Positions 35,303-45,060 of a stretch of DNA of 64,000 nt are shown here, in pieces. Source of the stretch: Maridesulfovibrio zosterae DSM 11974. GTDB taxonomy: Bacteria > Desulfobacterota > Desulfovibrionia > Desulfovibrionales > Desulfovibrionaceae. The translations under genes were made by a program, and so were the position numbers. The stretch is from contig NZ_AUDC01000012.1 in NCBI RefSeq assembly GCF_000425265.1, forward strand, positions 62,001-126,000, written 5' to 3'. Within the stretch, counting starts at the first letter, position 1. The number at the start of each line of letters is the position of its first letter. Under the pieces are notes generated by a model, which saw only the letters and a program-made list of their open reading frames with translations, was not told the DNA's origin and did not search any database.

Positions 35303-35344
35303 AAAAAGGGCAGGCTGTATTTTTATACAGCCTGCCCTTTTTAC
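35303..35344 (+). terminator. Terminator of the heme cluster-rpe operon
   Basis: A perfect 17-bp stem (35303-35319 with 35326-35342; core GGGCAGGCTGTA) with a 6-base loop and flanking A and T tracts. Confidence 0.95.
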
Positions 35345-35350
35345 TGGAGC

Positions 35351-35390
35351 AAAAAAAAAGAAAAGCCCTGACCTTTTAAAGGCAGGGCTG
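35351..35390 (-). terminator. Terminator of the DUF445 gene
   Basis: On the minus strand, stem AGCCCTG/CAGGGCT (35383-35389 with 35364-35370) followed by TTTTCTTTTTTTTT, 19 bases after the DUF445 stop. It faces the rpe terminator. Confidence 0.88.
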
Positions 35391-35408
35391 AAAAGAACAG
35401 ATCAACTG

Positions 35409-36011
35409 TTACAGAATGAAGAGTACCATCTGAATCAGACCGATAATAAATCCGAGCACACCACCAATAACTTCGATGAATTTGAATTCTTTTTTCATTA
35501 TACTGAACAGGATTCCTTCAAGCTGTTCCATGGAAAAACATTCAACTTTGTCCTGAACCAGACATTTGAAATCAAGAGAACATTCAAGTTGTGAAGATGT
35601 GGTTTCAATAAGTTTAGGCAGCATTTCATCAAGCTCTTTAGAAAGCATCCCCTTAACAGTCTTCATAGTTTCATCATTAAGAAACATGCCTACCATAGGA
35701 TGCAAAGAAACCAGTTTCTCCCTGAAAAAAACATCCAGATATTCAAGAACAACATCTTTATGTTTATCCAAAAAGCCTGGGTCATTGATTACATCTTTGA
35801 TATCAGCGTGTGAAATCAACTCTCTTTCAATCATCTCACCCAAACGCAGTGCTAGCTCTTTCTGACGTTTAGGAAAAATCCCCTGAATTGTAAAAGGCCC
35901 CACTTTAATAGCTTTATGTGGATGAAAAAGCATTTTCACGGCCAGATAGTTAGTGAACCATCCAATCAGTCCACAAATTATTGGTGAAAGAAGAAGCTTC
36001 ATTGTAATCAT
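35409..36011 (-). CDS. DUF445 family membrane protein
   Basis: 200 residues. The N-terminal membrane segment carries the family motif GWFTNYLAVKMLFHP, followed by GPFTIQGIFPKRQKELA; a helical cytoplasmic or periplasmic part runs to about 170 and the C-terminus ends in a second membrane segment (FIEVIGGVLGFIIGLIQMVL). Members include YheB of Bacillus; the biochemical role is not known. The start has GAGGGG about 10 bases upstream; an ATG three codons later is an alternative. It is monocistronic and divergent from the diguanylate cyclase gene. Confidence 0.88.
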   Translation of the reverse strand: MITMKLLLSPIICGLIGWFTNYLAVKMLFHPHKAIKVGPFTIQGIFPKRQKELALRLGEMIERELISHADIKDVINDPGFLDKHKDVVLEYLDVFFREKLVSLHPMVGMFLNDETMKTVKGMLSKELDEMLPKLIETTSSQLECSLDFKCLVQDKVECFSMEQLEGILFSIMKKEFKFIEVIGGVLGFIIGLIQMVLFIL

Positions 36012-36247
36012 CTATCAATATCCCCTCATTAACTCTTTATTATTATGACATATGTAAAGTGCGGACACATACTTGTCCAAAAAAACAAAAAGAGCAAGTT
36101 AATACAGTGCAATCCATAAATCATATTTATGAATTTGCAATGCACCACAGCCTATACTCCCAATAAGTGACATATTTCTTGATTATCTTGCAAATAAGTG
36201 TAATGTCTATCACCCAGTAGGGGTGGTGTTTAATATGGGAGGGTCCT

Positions 36248-37420
36248 TTGAAAAATCTATCTGATATGACTGATTTTCACGCTGAGTATGACAAGCTGAA
36301 AAAGACATACGGAGAACTGCAACAAAAAGTATTCGAGAAATGTCCTGAGTGTGGACAGACTCGATTTAAAAGTCTTTTTGAACATGCTGCTTCTGCTATT
36401 GCTGTACTTGACAAAAATGGCTCTACTCTTTTTACCAATTCAGCTTTTCATGAAATAACCGGATACGATCAGAATGAAATATACGGCTATCCCCTCCACA
36501 AGCTTCTTGTTCCTGAAAATGATATACATGAACAGGAATACATAAAAAAACTTTTTTGCACTCCTGAAGAGAAAGCCAATCTTAATATTTGCGTTCTTGA
36601 TAAGGACAAAAATTACCGCTTTGTAGATATGACCGTTGCAAACGTTAAGGGAGAAAACTCAGATCCCTGCAGCTGCATATGTATATTTAGAGATATAACT
36701 AGCGATAAAGAGCATGAATTGCGCCGTGAAGAATTAATGGAAGAACTCATGGAAGCAAAAGAAATGCAGGAAGACAATGCTGCACAGTTAGCTTTACTGC
36801 TCCATGAACTAGATGAAAAGAATCTGGAACTGGAAAAAGAAATTGCTGAAAGAAAAAAAGCTGAAGAGAAACTCAAAGAAAGTGAAGAAAGATTCAAAAA
36901 CTTGAGTATAACCGACCAGCTTACAGGACTTTTCAACCGCCGGCATATGGTTGAAGTTGCTACCAGGGAAGTTAACGCTTGTACAAAAGTTGAGCGGGCA
37001 CTGAGTATCATTCTTATGGATATTGACGATTTTAAGCATTTTAACGATACCTACGGACATGCGGCTGGAGATGTCGTTCTTGAAAGTATAGGCCGCACCA
37101 TACGAGAAAATATCCGGTATACTGACAGGGCATTTCGTTATGGCGGCGAAGAATTCTTAGTCATCCTCCCCGGTACAGAAGGATCTAAGGCAGCTCTGGT
37201 GGCTGAAAATATACGTAAGGCTGTCGCTGCTGAAAAATATTATCCATTTGATGGTAAACCTGTACAGAAAACCATGAGTTTCGGCGTATCTCAATACAAG
37301 CAGGGAGAACCGCTTGAAGATGTCTTAAAAAGAGCTGATGACAACATGTATAAATCTAAAATAAGAGGAAAAAACAAAGTTTATTTTTCCTGCGAAACAG
37401 GTGACAGCTCTTTCTTATAA
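36248..37420 (+). CDS. PAS domain diguanylate cyclase
   Basis: Makes cyclic di-GMP from two GTP. 390 residues from a TTG start, chosen because GGGAGGG lies 4-5 bases upstream; an ATG six codons later lacks such a site. A CPEC pair (32-35) opens a PAS sensor domain (about 38-155), a helical coiled-coil linker follows (about 157-215, very Glu/Lys-rich), then the GGDEF domain with LTGLFNRRHM and active-site GGEEF (299-303). An RxxD inhibitory-site motif (290-293) sits five residues before it, so product feedback is expected. No membrane segment, so cytoplasmic. It is an opponent of the HD-GYP protein at 15-16.7 kb. Confidence 0.92.
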   Translation: MKNLSDMTDFHAEYDKLKKTYGELQQKVFEKCPECGQTRFKSLFEHAASAIAVLDKNGSTLFTNSAFHEITGYDQNEIYGYPLHKLLVPENDIHEQEYIKKLFCTPEEKANLNICVLDKDKNYRFVDMTVANVKGENSDPCSCICIFRDITSDKEHELRREELMEELMEAKEMQEDNAAQLALLLHELDEKNLELEKEIAERKKAEEKLKESEERFKNLSITDQLTGLFNRRHMVEVATREVNACTKVERALSIILMDIDDFKHFNDTYGHAAGDVVLESIGRTIRENIRYTDRAFRYGGEEFLVILPGTEGSKAALVAENIRKAVAAEKYYPFDGKPVQKTMSFGVSQYKQGEPLEDVLKRADDNMYKSKIRGKNKVYFSCETGDSSFL

Positions 37421-38070
37421 ACGCTCTTTTGTACAACTGTAGCCAGATCTGATTCGAGTTCAGTAAAAATTTCTTTGACACCTTTGTTCATTGCCTGAAT
37501 CAGTGCGTCTGGACTGCTTCCTTTCATTGGTATATTTTTCTCAAAATTACGTGAATAGATAATAGGTAGATCAGGATTGCTGTTATCCAGCAAAAAGAAC
37601 TGCATATTGACTACTGCCACAGGTTTTGAACCGGTATAATCCCCATAAATAGAGTTGACCACACCCTCCAGCAACAGATCCCCGGTCCCCATACTTGAAG
37701 GTGCAAGCACGTTAGCAAACATTGTGCTATCCCCCATCCAGAGGCGCAATTCCTGCGTGAGAAGTGAAGCAGGGGGAATAAAAAAGGAATTATAATAATC
37801 AGACTCAAATGTATTTTCAGCCACTTTATAGACCAGATCACGCTCCTCGTAACGAGGAGAAACTTTCACCCGACGCACAACCAGATTATTCTTTGATTTA
37901 ACTGAAGAACCACCGGATTTATCCCGCTTAACATCAAGCGCAAAATACTTGCGATCAAGCGAAGGACGCTCAAGACTTACACAGGCTGATACACCCATCA
38001 TGGCCAGAACAATAACACAGACAATGCTGCTGCCGATAATTTTATTTTTAACAAAACTTTTATTTCTCAT
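37381..38070 (-). CDS. ABC-type transport auxiliary lipoprotein (PqiC/MlaC-position component)
   Basis: Starts at 38070, where GGAG lies 6 bases upstream; an ATG at 38082 that overlaps the mlaD stop (TAATG) would add four residues. 229 residues with a lipoprotein signal (hydrophobic 11-26, lipobox VSAC with Cys30). The mature part (SLERPSLDRKYFALDVKRD, LVVRRVKVSPRYEERDLVYK) fits the PqiC/DUF330 family, outer-membrane lipoproteins that serve MCE lipid transporters. It is the last gene of the Mla-like operon. Its 3' end overlaps the end of the convergent cyclase gene by 40 bases. Confidence 0.85.
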   Translation of the reverse strand: MRNKSFVKNKIIGSSIVCVIVLAMMGVSACVSLERPSLDRKYFALDVKRDKSGGSSVKSKNNLVVRRVKVSPRYEERDLVYKVAENTFESDYYNSFFIPPASLLTQELRLWMGDSTMFANVLAPSSMGTGDLLLEGVVNSIYGDYTGSKPVAVVNMQFFLLDNSNPDLPIIYSRNFEKNIPMKGSSPDALIQAMNKGVKEIFTELESDLATVVQKSVYKKELSPVSQEK

Positions 38071-38081
38071 ATTCATCTCCA

Positions 38082-39227
38082 TTATTTAACCTGCCCTTTT
38101 TTCGGAGGATCTCCAAAAAGAACACCTGATGGATATTGTCTGGCTTCACTGCTCAGCTCCCGCAGATTTTCAACCAGCCTGCGCACGTTATCAAGTATGG
38201 CATCGATATTTCCCTGCTGTCCGGCTACGGTCATATTCACTCTTGACAATGTCCCTTCAAACCGCACAGCTGCTGCTTTAATTTTATCAGAAGCATCACT
38301 TATATTATTAAGTGTTTTTGAAAGATTAGCCATGGTTTGTTTGGTTTCGGTACTGTTCATATAACTTTCAACATTACCGGTAACATTCCTGGCACTGGCC
38401 GAAGCTTTACGAATATCTTTCATTGCTGCAATGATATCTCCGGAAGATGAATCCATAACTTTACGCAGATTATGTGCGGCAGCTGAAACATCAGGCATAA
38501 GACTATCAACTTCCGGAGCCGCCAACAGTTGATTTACACGAACCATAAATTTTTCAGCCTGGGTAAGGGTTCCAGTCAACTTTTTGCTGATTTCACCCGT
38601 ATCTGAATTCTTTAAAAAATTATCCATACTTTTTGCTACAGAGCGCACATCTTCTATAGCTTCAGCAATTTTAGCCTGATTAATATCTTCAAGAGTTTCA
38701 CTGATAGATGCGACCGCACCCTCAACTCGGCTCATCATTGACGGTGCTGAAGGAACATAAAGATTCTTTGGTTTCCACGTAATTTTAAGAGGAGGGTTTT
38801 TTTCAGGGTCCACATAATCAATTTCAAGAAAAAGCTGCCCGGTCAGCCCGAGTGAAACTGTGCGTGCCCGCAAACCGCGCTCAACTTCTTTATTTAGATA
38901 ACGCATTACGTCTTTAACTTCTTTAGTCTTAAACATATCATGGTTAAGATCACCTAAAACATAAACATACCTGAGAGCGCTCTCCTCCATGGTCACATAT
39001 TCATCAGTAACAAAACCGATCTTACTGACAGAACCAATTTTTACACCGCGAAATTTAATGGGAGACCCGACTTCAAGGCCGTTAATAGACTCATTTAAAT
39101 AAGTCTCCATTTTTATAGAATTCTCAAATATTTTACCTGCACCAAGAATGGCAAGTGAAGCCACAAACAGCAGCATACCGATTATTATAAAAAGACCAAG
39201 TCTGAATGGATTGGTTTTACGGCTCAT
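38082..39227 (-). CDS. mlaD: MlaD-type MCE domain protein
   Basis: Substrate-binding, membrane-anchored ring subunit of a phospholipid ABC transporter. 381 residues. One N-terminal membrane segment (about 8-30) precedes an MCE domain (about 38-120, with GLEVGSPIKFRGVKIGSVSK). The remaining about 230 residues are helical with amphipathic repeats, giving a long stalk that could cross the periplasm, as in longer MCE proteins. It overlaps the ATPase gene by 4 bases. E. coli MlaD is only 183 residues, so the stalk is a real difference. Confidence 0.92.
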   Translation of the reverse strand: MSRKTNPFRLGLFIIIGMLLFVASLAILGAGKIFENSIKMETYLNESINGLEVGSPIKFRGVKIGSVSKIGFVTDEYVTMEESALRYVYVLGDLNHDMFKTKEVKDVMRYLNKEVERGLRARTVSLGLTGQLFLEIDYVDPEKNPPLKITWKPKNLYVPSAPSMMSRVEGAVASISETLEDINQAKIAEAIEDVRSVAKSMDNFLKNSDTGEISKKLTGTLTQAEKFMVRVNQLLAAPEVDSLMPDVSAAAHNLRKVMDSSSGDIIAAMKDIRKASASARNVTGNVESYMNSTETKQTMANLSKTLNNISDASDKIKAAAVRFEGTLSRVNMTVAGQQGNIDAILDNVRRLVENLRELSSEARQYPSGVLFGDPPKKGQVK

Positions 39228-40021
39228 ATATTCTCCGTCACAAATGAGGATTTTTTAGTCTTGTCTACAAACTCTCTATGAAAAAAACTATGCACAATGG
39301 GATGATCAGATTCATCACGCAGAACACGGGGATCACCTTCAGCGATTATTCCTTTAGTTCCTTTATCCAGCATGATTATCCGGTCCGCTATGGAAAAAAT
39401 GGATTGCAATTCATGAGTGACAATAACAAACGTCACTCCTAGGGAGCGAGACAGACTACGGATTAATTCATCAAGCTCAGCTGATGTTACCGGATCCAAT
39501 CCGGCTGAAGGTTCATCAAGAAAAAGAATTTTAGGATCGAGAGCCATAGCCCTTGCAATTGCTCCGCGTTTAAGCATACCGCCTGAAAGCTCTGACGGCA
39601 TTTTGTCCGCCGAAGTTTCAAGACCGACAAGAGAAAGTTTCATACGCGCAGTGTAATCCATGGCTTCTCTGGGCATAGATGTAAATTCTTCCAGCGGCAG
39701 CCGTACATTCTCCAGCAGTGTCATGGAGCCGAACAGAGCACCCATCTGATACATAACTCCGATCCGGCGTAAAATTGCGAGCCTTTCTTCTCCATATGCA
39801 GAACCGATATCGTCACCATCAATTAGTATTTCACCATTGGCAGGAGGATAAAGTCCGATCATGTGTTTAAGCACGGTACTCTTTCCGCAACCGGACCCAC
39901 CCAGAATAATAAATATTTCACCCTGCTGCACACCGAATGAGATATTATCGATAATGACAGAATCTCCGTATGCACAGGTCAGATTCTGCACGCTGATGAT
40001 ATTTTCAGAAGTGCGATTCAA
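39224..40021 (-). CDS. mlaF: MlaF-type ABC transporter ATP-binding protein
   Basis: Energises phospholipid transport between the membranes. Walker A GGSGCGKST (about 41-49), signature LSGGMLKRGAIARAM, Walker B ILFLDEPSAGLDP and the His switch FVIVTHE are all intact. The start is uncertain: a TTG at 40021 lies just after the mlaE stop with AGGT 7 bases before it (265 residues); a TTG at 40036 would overlap mlaE by 14 bases and lacks a ribosome binding site. Same operon as mlaE and mlaD. Confidence 0.93.
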   Translation of the reverse strand: MNRTSENIISVQNLTCAYGDSVIIDNISFGVQQGEIFIILGGSGCGKSTVLKHMIGLYPPANGEILIDGDDIGSAYGEERLAILRRIGVMYQMGALFGSMTLLENVRLPLEEFTSMPREAMDYTARMKLSLVGLETSADKMPSELSGGMLKRGAIARAMALDPKILFLDEPSAGLDPVTSAELDELIRSLSRSLGVTFVIVTHELQSIFSIADRIIMLDKGTKGIIAEGDPRVLRDESDHPIVHSFFHREFVDKTKKSSFVTENI

Positions 40022-40022
40022 T

Positions 40023-41138
40023 TTAAATACCTGCAAGAAAAAAGATTACTGCAAAAATGCCATCAAAAACAGCAATGAGAATAATACCGCTGACAACAGC
40101 GCTTGTTGCTGAATCCCCGACAGCACTGGCTCCGGATTGAGTTACAAGACCACGCTGACAACCTATTCCGGCCACAAGAAAACTGAAAACAACGGCCTTG
40201 ATCATTCCGCCTGAAAAATCCATCCACTGCACGTTCTGAAAAACCCGTCCGCAATAAGTTGCCAACGGATATCCCATGGAAAGCATTACAAGTGCGCCTC
40301 CCACAAGTGACATGAAGTTAAAGAAAAGAGTCAGCAGCGGAGTAACAAAAACAGTAGCTAAGATTCTGGGCAGCACAAGAAAATTTACCGGATTAAGGCC
40401 CATTGTACTTAAAGCATCAAGTTCCTCATTAACCTTCATGGTTCCGATCTCGGCAGCAAAAGCCGAACCGGTACGGCCAGCAAGAAGGATTGCGGTAACC
40501 ATAGGCCCAAGTTCGCGAAACATCACCAGCCCGAGCATGTTGGGTACATAAATTTCCGCCCCGAATCGCATTAACGAAACAGCGGATTGAAATGACATGA
40601 TGAGTCCCATCAAAAACCCGATAAGCAAAATGATAGGCAGACCGTCCGCACCTACTTTCTCGCAGGTAAGCCAGAAATCAGGCCAGCGCAGACGGTTACG
40701 AAGAGTGGCCGTCCCAATAGCTGCAAGTACGCAATTTCCTGAAAATTCGATCTGCTGATGCATGTCTTTTAAAATATGCTGACCAGAAATACCTATTGAA
40801 GTAATCCAGCCTCTGATGCCTTTCTCCTCAGTCTGCTTTTTTTCAGGAGGAGCGGCTTTTGCAACATCAAAGAGTTCCAGAAATTTAGAAAACTCCGGTT
40901 TAAGTCCATTAACATTCAGCTTTTTTCTACGGTCTCGGCATAAGACATCCATCATCATAAATAATGATGCCCCGCCACCATCCATGTAATTTACTCCGGA
41001 ACAATCCACATCAGTACTCCCGGCAGACACAGCAGCACGAGCTTTATCCCAGACTTCGCCTGCTCCTTCAGCATCAAGCCTACCGATAAGTTTCAATGTC
41101 GATCCAGATGTTTCAAGCTTAATTAAACCGGATTGCAT
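40023..41138 (-). CDS. mlaE: MlaE-type permease with fused N-terminal STAS (MlaB-like) domain
   Basis: Transmembrane subunit of a phospholipid ABC transporter. 371 residues: residues 1-95 form a STAS domain (LKLIGRLDAEGAGEVWDKAR, DVDCSGVNYMDGGGASLFMM), the role played in E. coli by the separate MlaB. From about 125 an MlaE domain follows with five or six membrane segments and the conserved LIGFLMGLIMSFQSA and ELGPMVTAILLAGRTGSAFAAEIGTM. First gene of the operon mlaE-mlaF-mlaD-lipoprotein. A soluble lipid carrier MlaC is not present nearby. Confidence 0.93.
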   Translation of the reverse strand: MQSGLIKLETSGSTLKLIGRLDAEGAGEVWDKARAAVSAGSTDVDCSGVNYMDGGGASLFMMMDVLCRDRRKKLNVNGLKPEFSKFLELFDVAKAAPPEKKQTEEKGIRGWITSIGISGQHILKDMHQQIEFSGNCVLAAIGTATLRNRLRWPDFWLTCEKVGADGLPIILLIGFLMGLIMSFQSAVSLMRFGAEIYVPNMLGLVMFRELGPMVTAILLAGRTGSAFAAEIGTMKVNEELDALSTMGLNPVNFLVLPRILATVFVTPLLTLFFNFMSLVGGALVMLSMGYPLATYCGRVFQNVQWMDFSGGMIKAVVFSFLVAGIGCQRGLVTQSGASAVGDSATSAVVSGIILIAVFDGIFAVIFFLAGI

Positions 41139-41280
41139 ATATCCTTCATCCTTAAATATTTCAATTTACCATCATTATTTAGCAGGAGACTAGCGTAAAG
41201 GAAAGTCTGAAGTTAATAAATAGATTGATAAACAGGATATGATTTTATCCATTAAATTATTATATAAGTTTACAGGAAAA

Positions 41281-41316
41281 ATTAAAAAGCCGCAGCACCC
41301 AGGGGCGCTGCGGCTA
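41281..41316 (-). terminator. Terminator of putA
   Basis: On the minus strand AGCCGCAGC/GCTGCGGCT (41307-41315 with 41288-41296) is followed by TTTTTAATTTTT, about 90 bases after the putA stop. Confidence 0.9.
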
Positions 41317-41402
41317 TATTCACAATATTTTTAAATCCGAACAACCAGACTTTGCTTAAAGTTTTTTAAGTCATCCAGCTATCTATCAACTTCAAATGCT
41401 AA

Positions 41403-44400
41403 CTATAAAATCCAGTCATCATCATCAGAGATAGGTGCAAATCCGCGACGCATGGTATTCTCACAAACAAGGCGAGGATCCATGAACTGAAGCAGATAGT
41501 CAGGGCCGCCTGATTTGGAACCTACACCGGACATTTTAAATCCGCCGAAGGAGTGTCTTTCTACCAAAGCGCCAACACTTGGTTTGTTAAGATAGAGGTT
41601 ACCTACGCGGAATTCACGGGTAGCCAGATCAAGATGTTTAGGGCTTCTGGAATAAACAGCTCCGGTAAGTGCAAACTTAGTGGAGTTGGCAATTTCTATT
41701 GCTTCTTCAAAATCCTTGGCGCGCATAACTGAAAGAACAGGTCCGAAAACCTCTTCCTGAGCAATGCGATGTTCTTTGGTGATACCTTCTACAATCAGCA
41801 TAGGAGTATAGCATCCGCCCTTATCGAGATATTCGGCAGGAGCTTCATGCTTAACAAGTACTTTGCCTTCTTTTTCAGCAATTTCGCAGTACTCAAGCAC
41901 ATTTTTCTGTGCAGCCTTATCGACAACTGGTCCCATGTAATTTGAAGGATCTTCAGCAGGTCCAAGCTTTACGGAATTGGCTGCCTCTTTCAAACGATGA
42001 GTAAAACGGTCATATATGGAATCAACAACAATCACCCGGGAACAGGCAGAGCATTTCTGGCCCTGAAAACCGAATGCAGCATAAAGGACACCGAGCACTG
42101 CTTCATCGAGGTCTGCATCATCATCAATGATAATACCGTTTTTGCCGCCCATTTCAGCAATAACTCTTTTGCAATGCTCCTGACCTGGATGAACCTTTGC
42201 AGCTCTTTCCTGAATGCGCAGTCCTACTTCCATTGATCCGGTAAACGCAATTACTGAAATATCAGGATGGTCAACAAGATGGTCACCCATAACTGAACCG
42301 CGACCGGGTATGTAGTTGAAAACGCCGTCCGGTAATCCGGCAGCCTTGAACATTTCAACCAGACCATAGCCGACTACGGAAGAGATTCCGGCAGGCTTGT
42401 AGACAACAGGACAACCAGCAACAATCGCAGCCGAAACCATTCCCACGCTGATAGCAAAAGGAAAGTTCCACGGTGCGATAACTGCGGCAACACCTTTACC
42501 CTGATAAAAATACTGAGCATATTCACCGGGGGCATTACCCATACGTTTAGGATCGCCGAGACGGATCATCTCACGGGCATAATACTCGAGAAAGTCAATT
42601 CCCTCAGCAATATCGCCTTGTGCCTGATCCCACTGCTTGCCGACTTCCAGCACCTGTAATGCGGACAACTCATGAATATTGTCTTTACAATACTTGGCTG
42701 CTTTGAGCAGGTACTGGGCCCGTTCTCTGGGAGTAATATTTCTCCAATCGAGGTAAGCTTCTTTGGCTGTAGCAACAGCCTTATCCACTTCGGCAACACC
42801 GGCCTGACATACAGTTCCCAGTATTTCAGAAGGATCAGCAGGATTGTATGAGTCTAAAGTATCGTCAGTAACGATTTCCTGACCGCCGATATATAGCGGA
42901 TAGCGCTGCCCTATGTTCTGGCGAATTTTGCTCATACTAGATGGAAAACCATCACGCTCATCTTTTAAAGTGAAATCTGAAGGTGGGAAGTTGTTAAAAG
43001 GAACAAGCTCACCGTCAACACCCTTCATACGTGGACGTGTATCTGGTCTTGGCGCAGGCTTATTAGCAAGCTCTCTTTCAAGTGTCTTTACAGGATTTTC
43101 AAGTAGAATATTCACATCTGCTTCATCCGCAAATGTCTGTTTTAGAAAAGATTCATTAGCTGTATTTTCCAGCAGACGTCTTACAAGATAAGCCATACCG
43201 GGAATAAGATCACCGTAAGGGCAGTAAAGACGTACACGCTTGGCAACATTCCTGAGTCCTTTACGTACGGGCTCAGCCATACCGTAGAGAACCTGAAATT
43301 CATACTTGTCTTCGGGAACGCTAAGTTCATTAGCTGTTTCCATTACTGATGCGATAGTACGGATATTATGGGAAGCACAGGCAAAATGGCAGATATCATG
43401 GTTTTCTAGAATAAATCTGGCAACGCGCTCATAAGCCATGTCAGATTCAGGTTTATGGGTCCATACAGGGACAGGCCAGTCATTCTGCTTAGCTATCACT
43501 GTTTCAGAATCCCAATATGCACCTTTTACCAGACGGATGGAAATAGGCAGATTTTCCTCTCTTGCCCATTCAATCATACTGGAAACATCCTCATCAACAG
43601 TTTTAAGGTAGGCCTGAAAAACAATACCAAGATGTGGATAATCAGAATACTTTTTACGCAGACGCTTAAACATCTCAACAGTCGGCTCTTTATATTTGAG
43701 AGCTTCCATATCGATGCACATGAAGCCGCCCATGTTCATTACTTTCTGGTAAACAGGCTCAATGGAATCCATCATGCCCTGAACAGTACCTTCAAGATCG
43801 ACAGGCTTGGCCTGAGAATAAAAAGCTGAAGGCTTGACAGCTACGTTGATCTTAGGGGCATGTCCCCAGTCGAGATCCGTTGAGGAATCAAGCCCGTCCC
43901 ATTTTTTATATTCTTTTTCAATTGCATCAAGAACTTCAAGGTAACCTTCACGATATGCAATGGCTTCTTCATGAGAAACAGTTGCTTCACCGAGAAGATC
44001 CAGAACAAAGGCGAATCCATCTTTACGAAGTTTACGGATTCCCTTCACTGCCTCTTTAGCCTTCTGCCCGATAATGAACTGACGGGCCATACCTTCAATA
44101 TTTGAGCGAATGGTTTTATTGAGAACCTTGGCAACAAGTCCGCCTCCAAATCCGGTTTTGGAAGCACCCCATTTCAGAACATCTGGAATGTTACTGTCGT
44201 CTCCGGCAAAATATTCTTCTATATGGCGTGATAGAGACTCAGAGGTATTCAGATATGGCAGAACATCAACAAAGCGAAACATCTGGACTTTAAAGTCCTC
44301 GTTCTGCATTGCCCAGTCCATCACCTTTCCAGTCCACCAGCCCTTGTTAAAAACTGATGGAGCTTCACCTGAAATAGATTCAAAAAACTGTTTTCCCCGT

Positions 44401-44441
44401 TCAATCACCTGACTGTCGAGAGTGGAGATTTCAACGTTCAT
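41403..44441 (-). CDS. putA: Bifunctional proline dehydrogenase / L-glutamate gamma-semialdehyde dehydrogenase
   Basis: Oxidises proline to glutamate in two steps. 1012 residues from the ATG at 44441, which has AGGAGA 7 bases upstream; a longer frame to 44507 lacks one. The N-terminal half is the FAD-dependent proline dehydrogenase barrel (VDEDVSSMIEWAREENLPI, RLVKGAYWDSE); the C-terminal half is an NAD-dependent aldehyde dehydrogenase with catalytic Cys in FQGQKCSACSR and the general-base Glu in VIAEMGG. No ribbon-helix-helix domain, so it is not a DNA-binding trifunctional PutA. An Lrp-type regulator lies upstream in the same direction. Confidence 0.94.
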   Translation of the reverse strand: MNVEISTLDSQVIERGKQFFESISGEAPSVFNKGWWTGKVMDWAMQNEDFKVQMFRFVDVLPYLNTSESLSRHIEEYFAGDDSNIPDVLKWGASKTGFGGGLVAKVLNKTIRSNIEGMARQFIIGQKAKEAVKGIRKLRKDGFAFVLDLLGEATVSHEEAIAYREGYLEVLDAIEKEYKKWDGLDSSTDLDWGHAPKINVAVKPSAFYSQAKPVDLEGTVQGMMDSIEPVYQKVMNMGGFMCIDMEALKYKEPTVEMFKRLRKKYSDYPHLGIVFQAYLKTVDEDVSSMIEWAREENLPISIRLVKGAYWDSETVIAKQNDWPVPVWTHKPESDMAYERVARFILENHDICHFACASHNIRTIASVMETANELSVPEDKYEFQVLYGMAEPVRKGLRNVAKRVRLYCPYGDLIPGMAYLVRRLLENTANESFLKQTFADEADVNILLENPVKTLERELANKPAPRPDTRPRMKGVDGELVPFNNFPPSDFTLKDERDGFPSSMSKIRQNIGQRYPLYIGGQEIVTDDTLDSYNPADPSEILGTVCQAGVAEVDKAVATAKEAYLDWRNITPRERAQYLLKAAKYCKDNIHELSALQVLEVGKQWDQAQGDIAEGIDFLEYYAREMIRLGDPKRMGNAPGEYAQYFYQGKGVAAVIAPWNFPFAISVGMVSAAIVAGCPVVYKPAGISSVVGYGLVEMFKAAGLPDGVFNYIPGRGSVMGDHLVDHPDISVIAFTGSMEVGLRIQERAAKVHPGQEHCKRVIAEMGGKNGIIIDDDADLDEAVLGVLYAAFGFQGQKCSACSRVIVVDSIYDRFTHRLKEAANSVKLGPAEDPSNYMGPVVDKAAQKNVLEYCEIAEKEGKVLVKHEAPAEYLDKGGCYTPMLIVEGITKEHRIAQEEVFGPVLSVMRAKDFEEAIEIANSTKFALTGAVYSRSPKHLDLATREFRVGNLYLNKPSVGALVERHSFGGFKMSGVGSKSGGPDYLLQFMDPRLVCENTMRRGFAPISDDDDWIL

Positions 44442-44577
44442 AATACATTCTCCTATGATTTTTAATAGTTCGTCAAAATTACATTTTGCAGACTGATCAA
44501 AAACCACTCTCCCGATCGTTGTAAAGAAACGGTCACATTCCCGTTCCCGGATCTGTTTATGGGAATATTACAGTCTG

Positions 44578-45060
44578 CTATGATTCATATTCAGCTTCCT
44601 CTTCCAAAGGGATAGCTCTGGACTCCTTAATAGTATTTAAAACAATTGTTGAATTGGTATCCCGAACGGTATCGATCCGTCCGATCCGACCAAGCATGAT
44701 AGCAAGTCCGTCAGTATCTTCGCAGCGAACTTTTATAAGATAGCTGTCCCGACCGGCGCAGTAATGAACTTCCAGAACGCCCGGAACTTGAGAAAGATCG
44801 GCCCCTGTTGAAGTAGCCCCGACACCTTCATTTACATTAACGAAGATAAAAGCTGTCAGAGATCTTCCCACAGATTTGGGATCTACGATGGCCTCGTAGC
44901 CGACAAGAATCCCCTTTCGCTCAAGCTTACGCACTCGCTCCAGAACTGCTGAAGGAGCCATGCCGACTTTTCTTGCGATATCAGCATTAGAAACTCTACC
45001 ACTATTCTGAAGTATTGTCAGAATTCTACGATCTGTTTCGTCAATTTTTCTCTTATTCAT
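44578..45060 (-). CDS. Lrp/AsnC family transcriptional regulator
   Basis: 160 residues from the ATG at 45060 (GGAAAGAG upstream). N-terminal winged helix-turn-helix: IDETDRRILTILQNSGRVSN, then MAPSAVLERVRKLERKGIL; C-terminal RAM domain (YLIKVRCEDTDGLAIML) that binds amino acids and assembles octamers. It ends 137 bases before putA on the same strand and probably controls it in response to proline or another amino acid; that link is inference from position. The acidic C-terminal EEEAEYES is a small extension. Confidence 0.9.
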   Translation of the reverse strand: MNKRKIDETDRRILTILQNSGRVSNADIARKVGMAPSAVLERVRKLERKGILVGYEAIVDPKSVGRSLTAFIFVNVNEGVGATSTGADLSQVPGVLEVHYCAGRDSYLIKVRCEDTDGLAIMLGRIGRIDTVRDTNSTIVLNTIKESRAIPLEEEAEYES

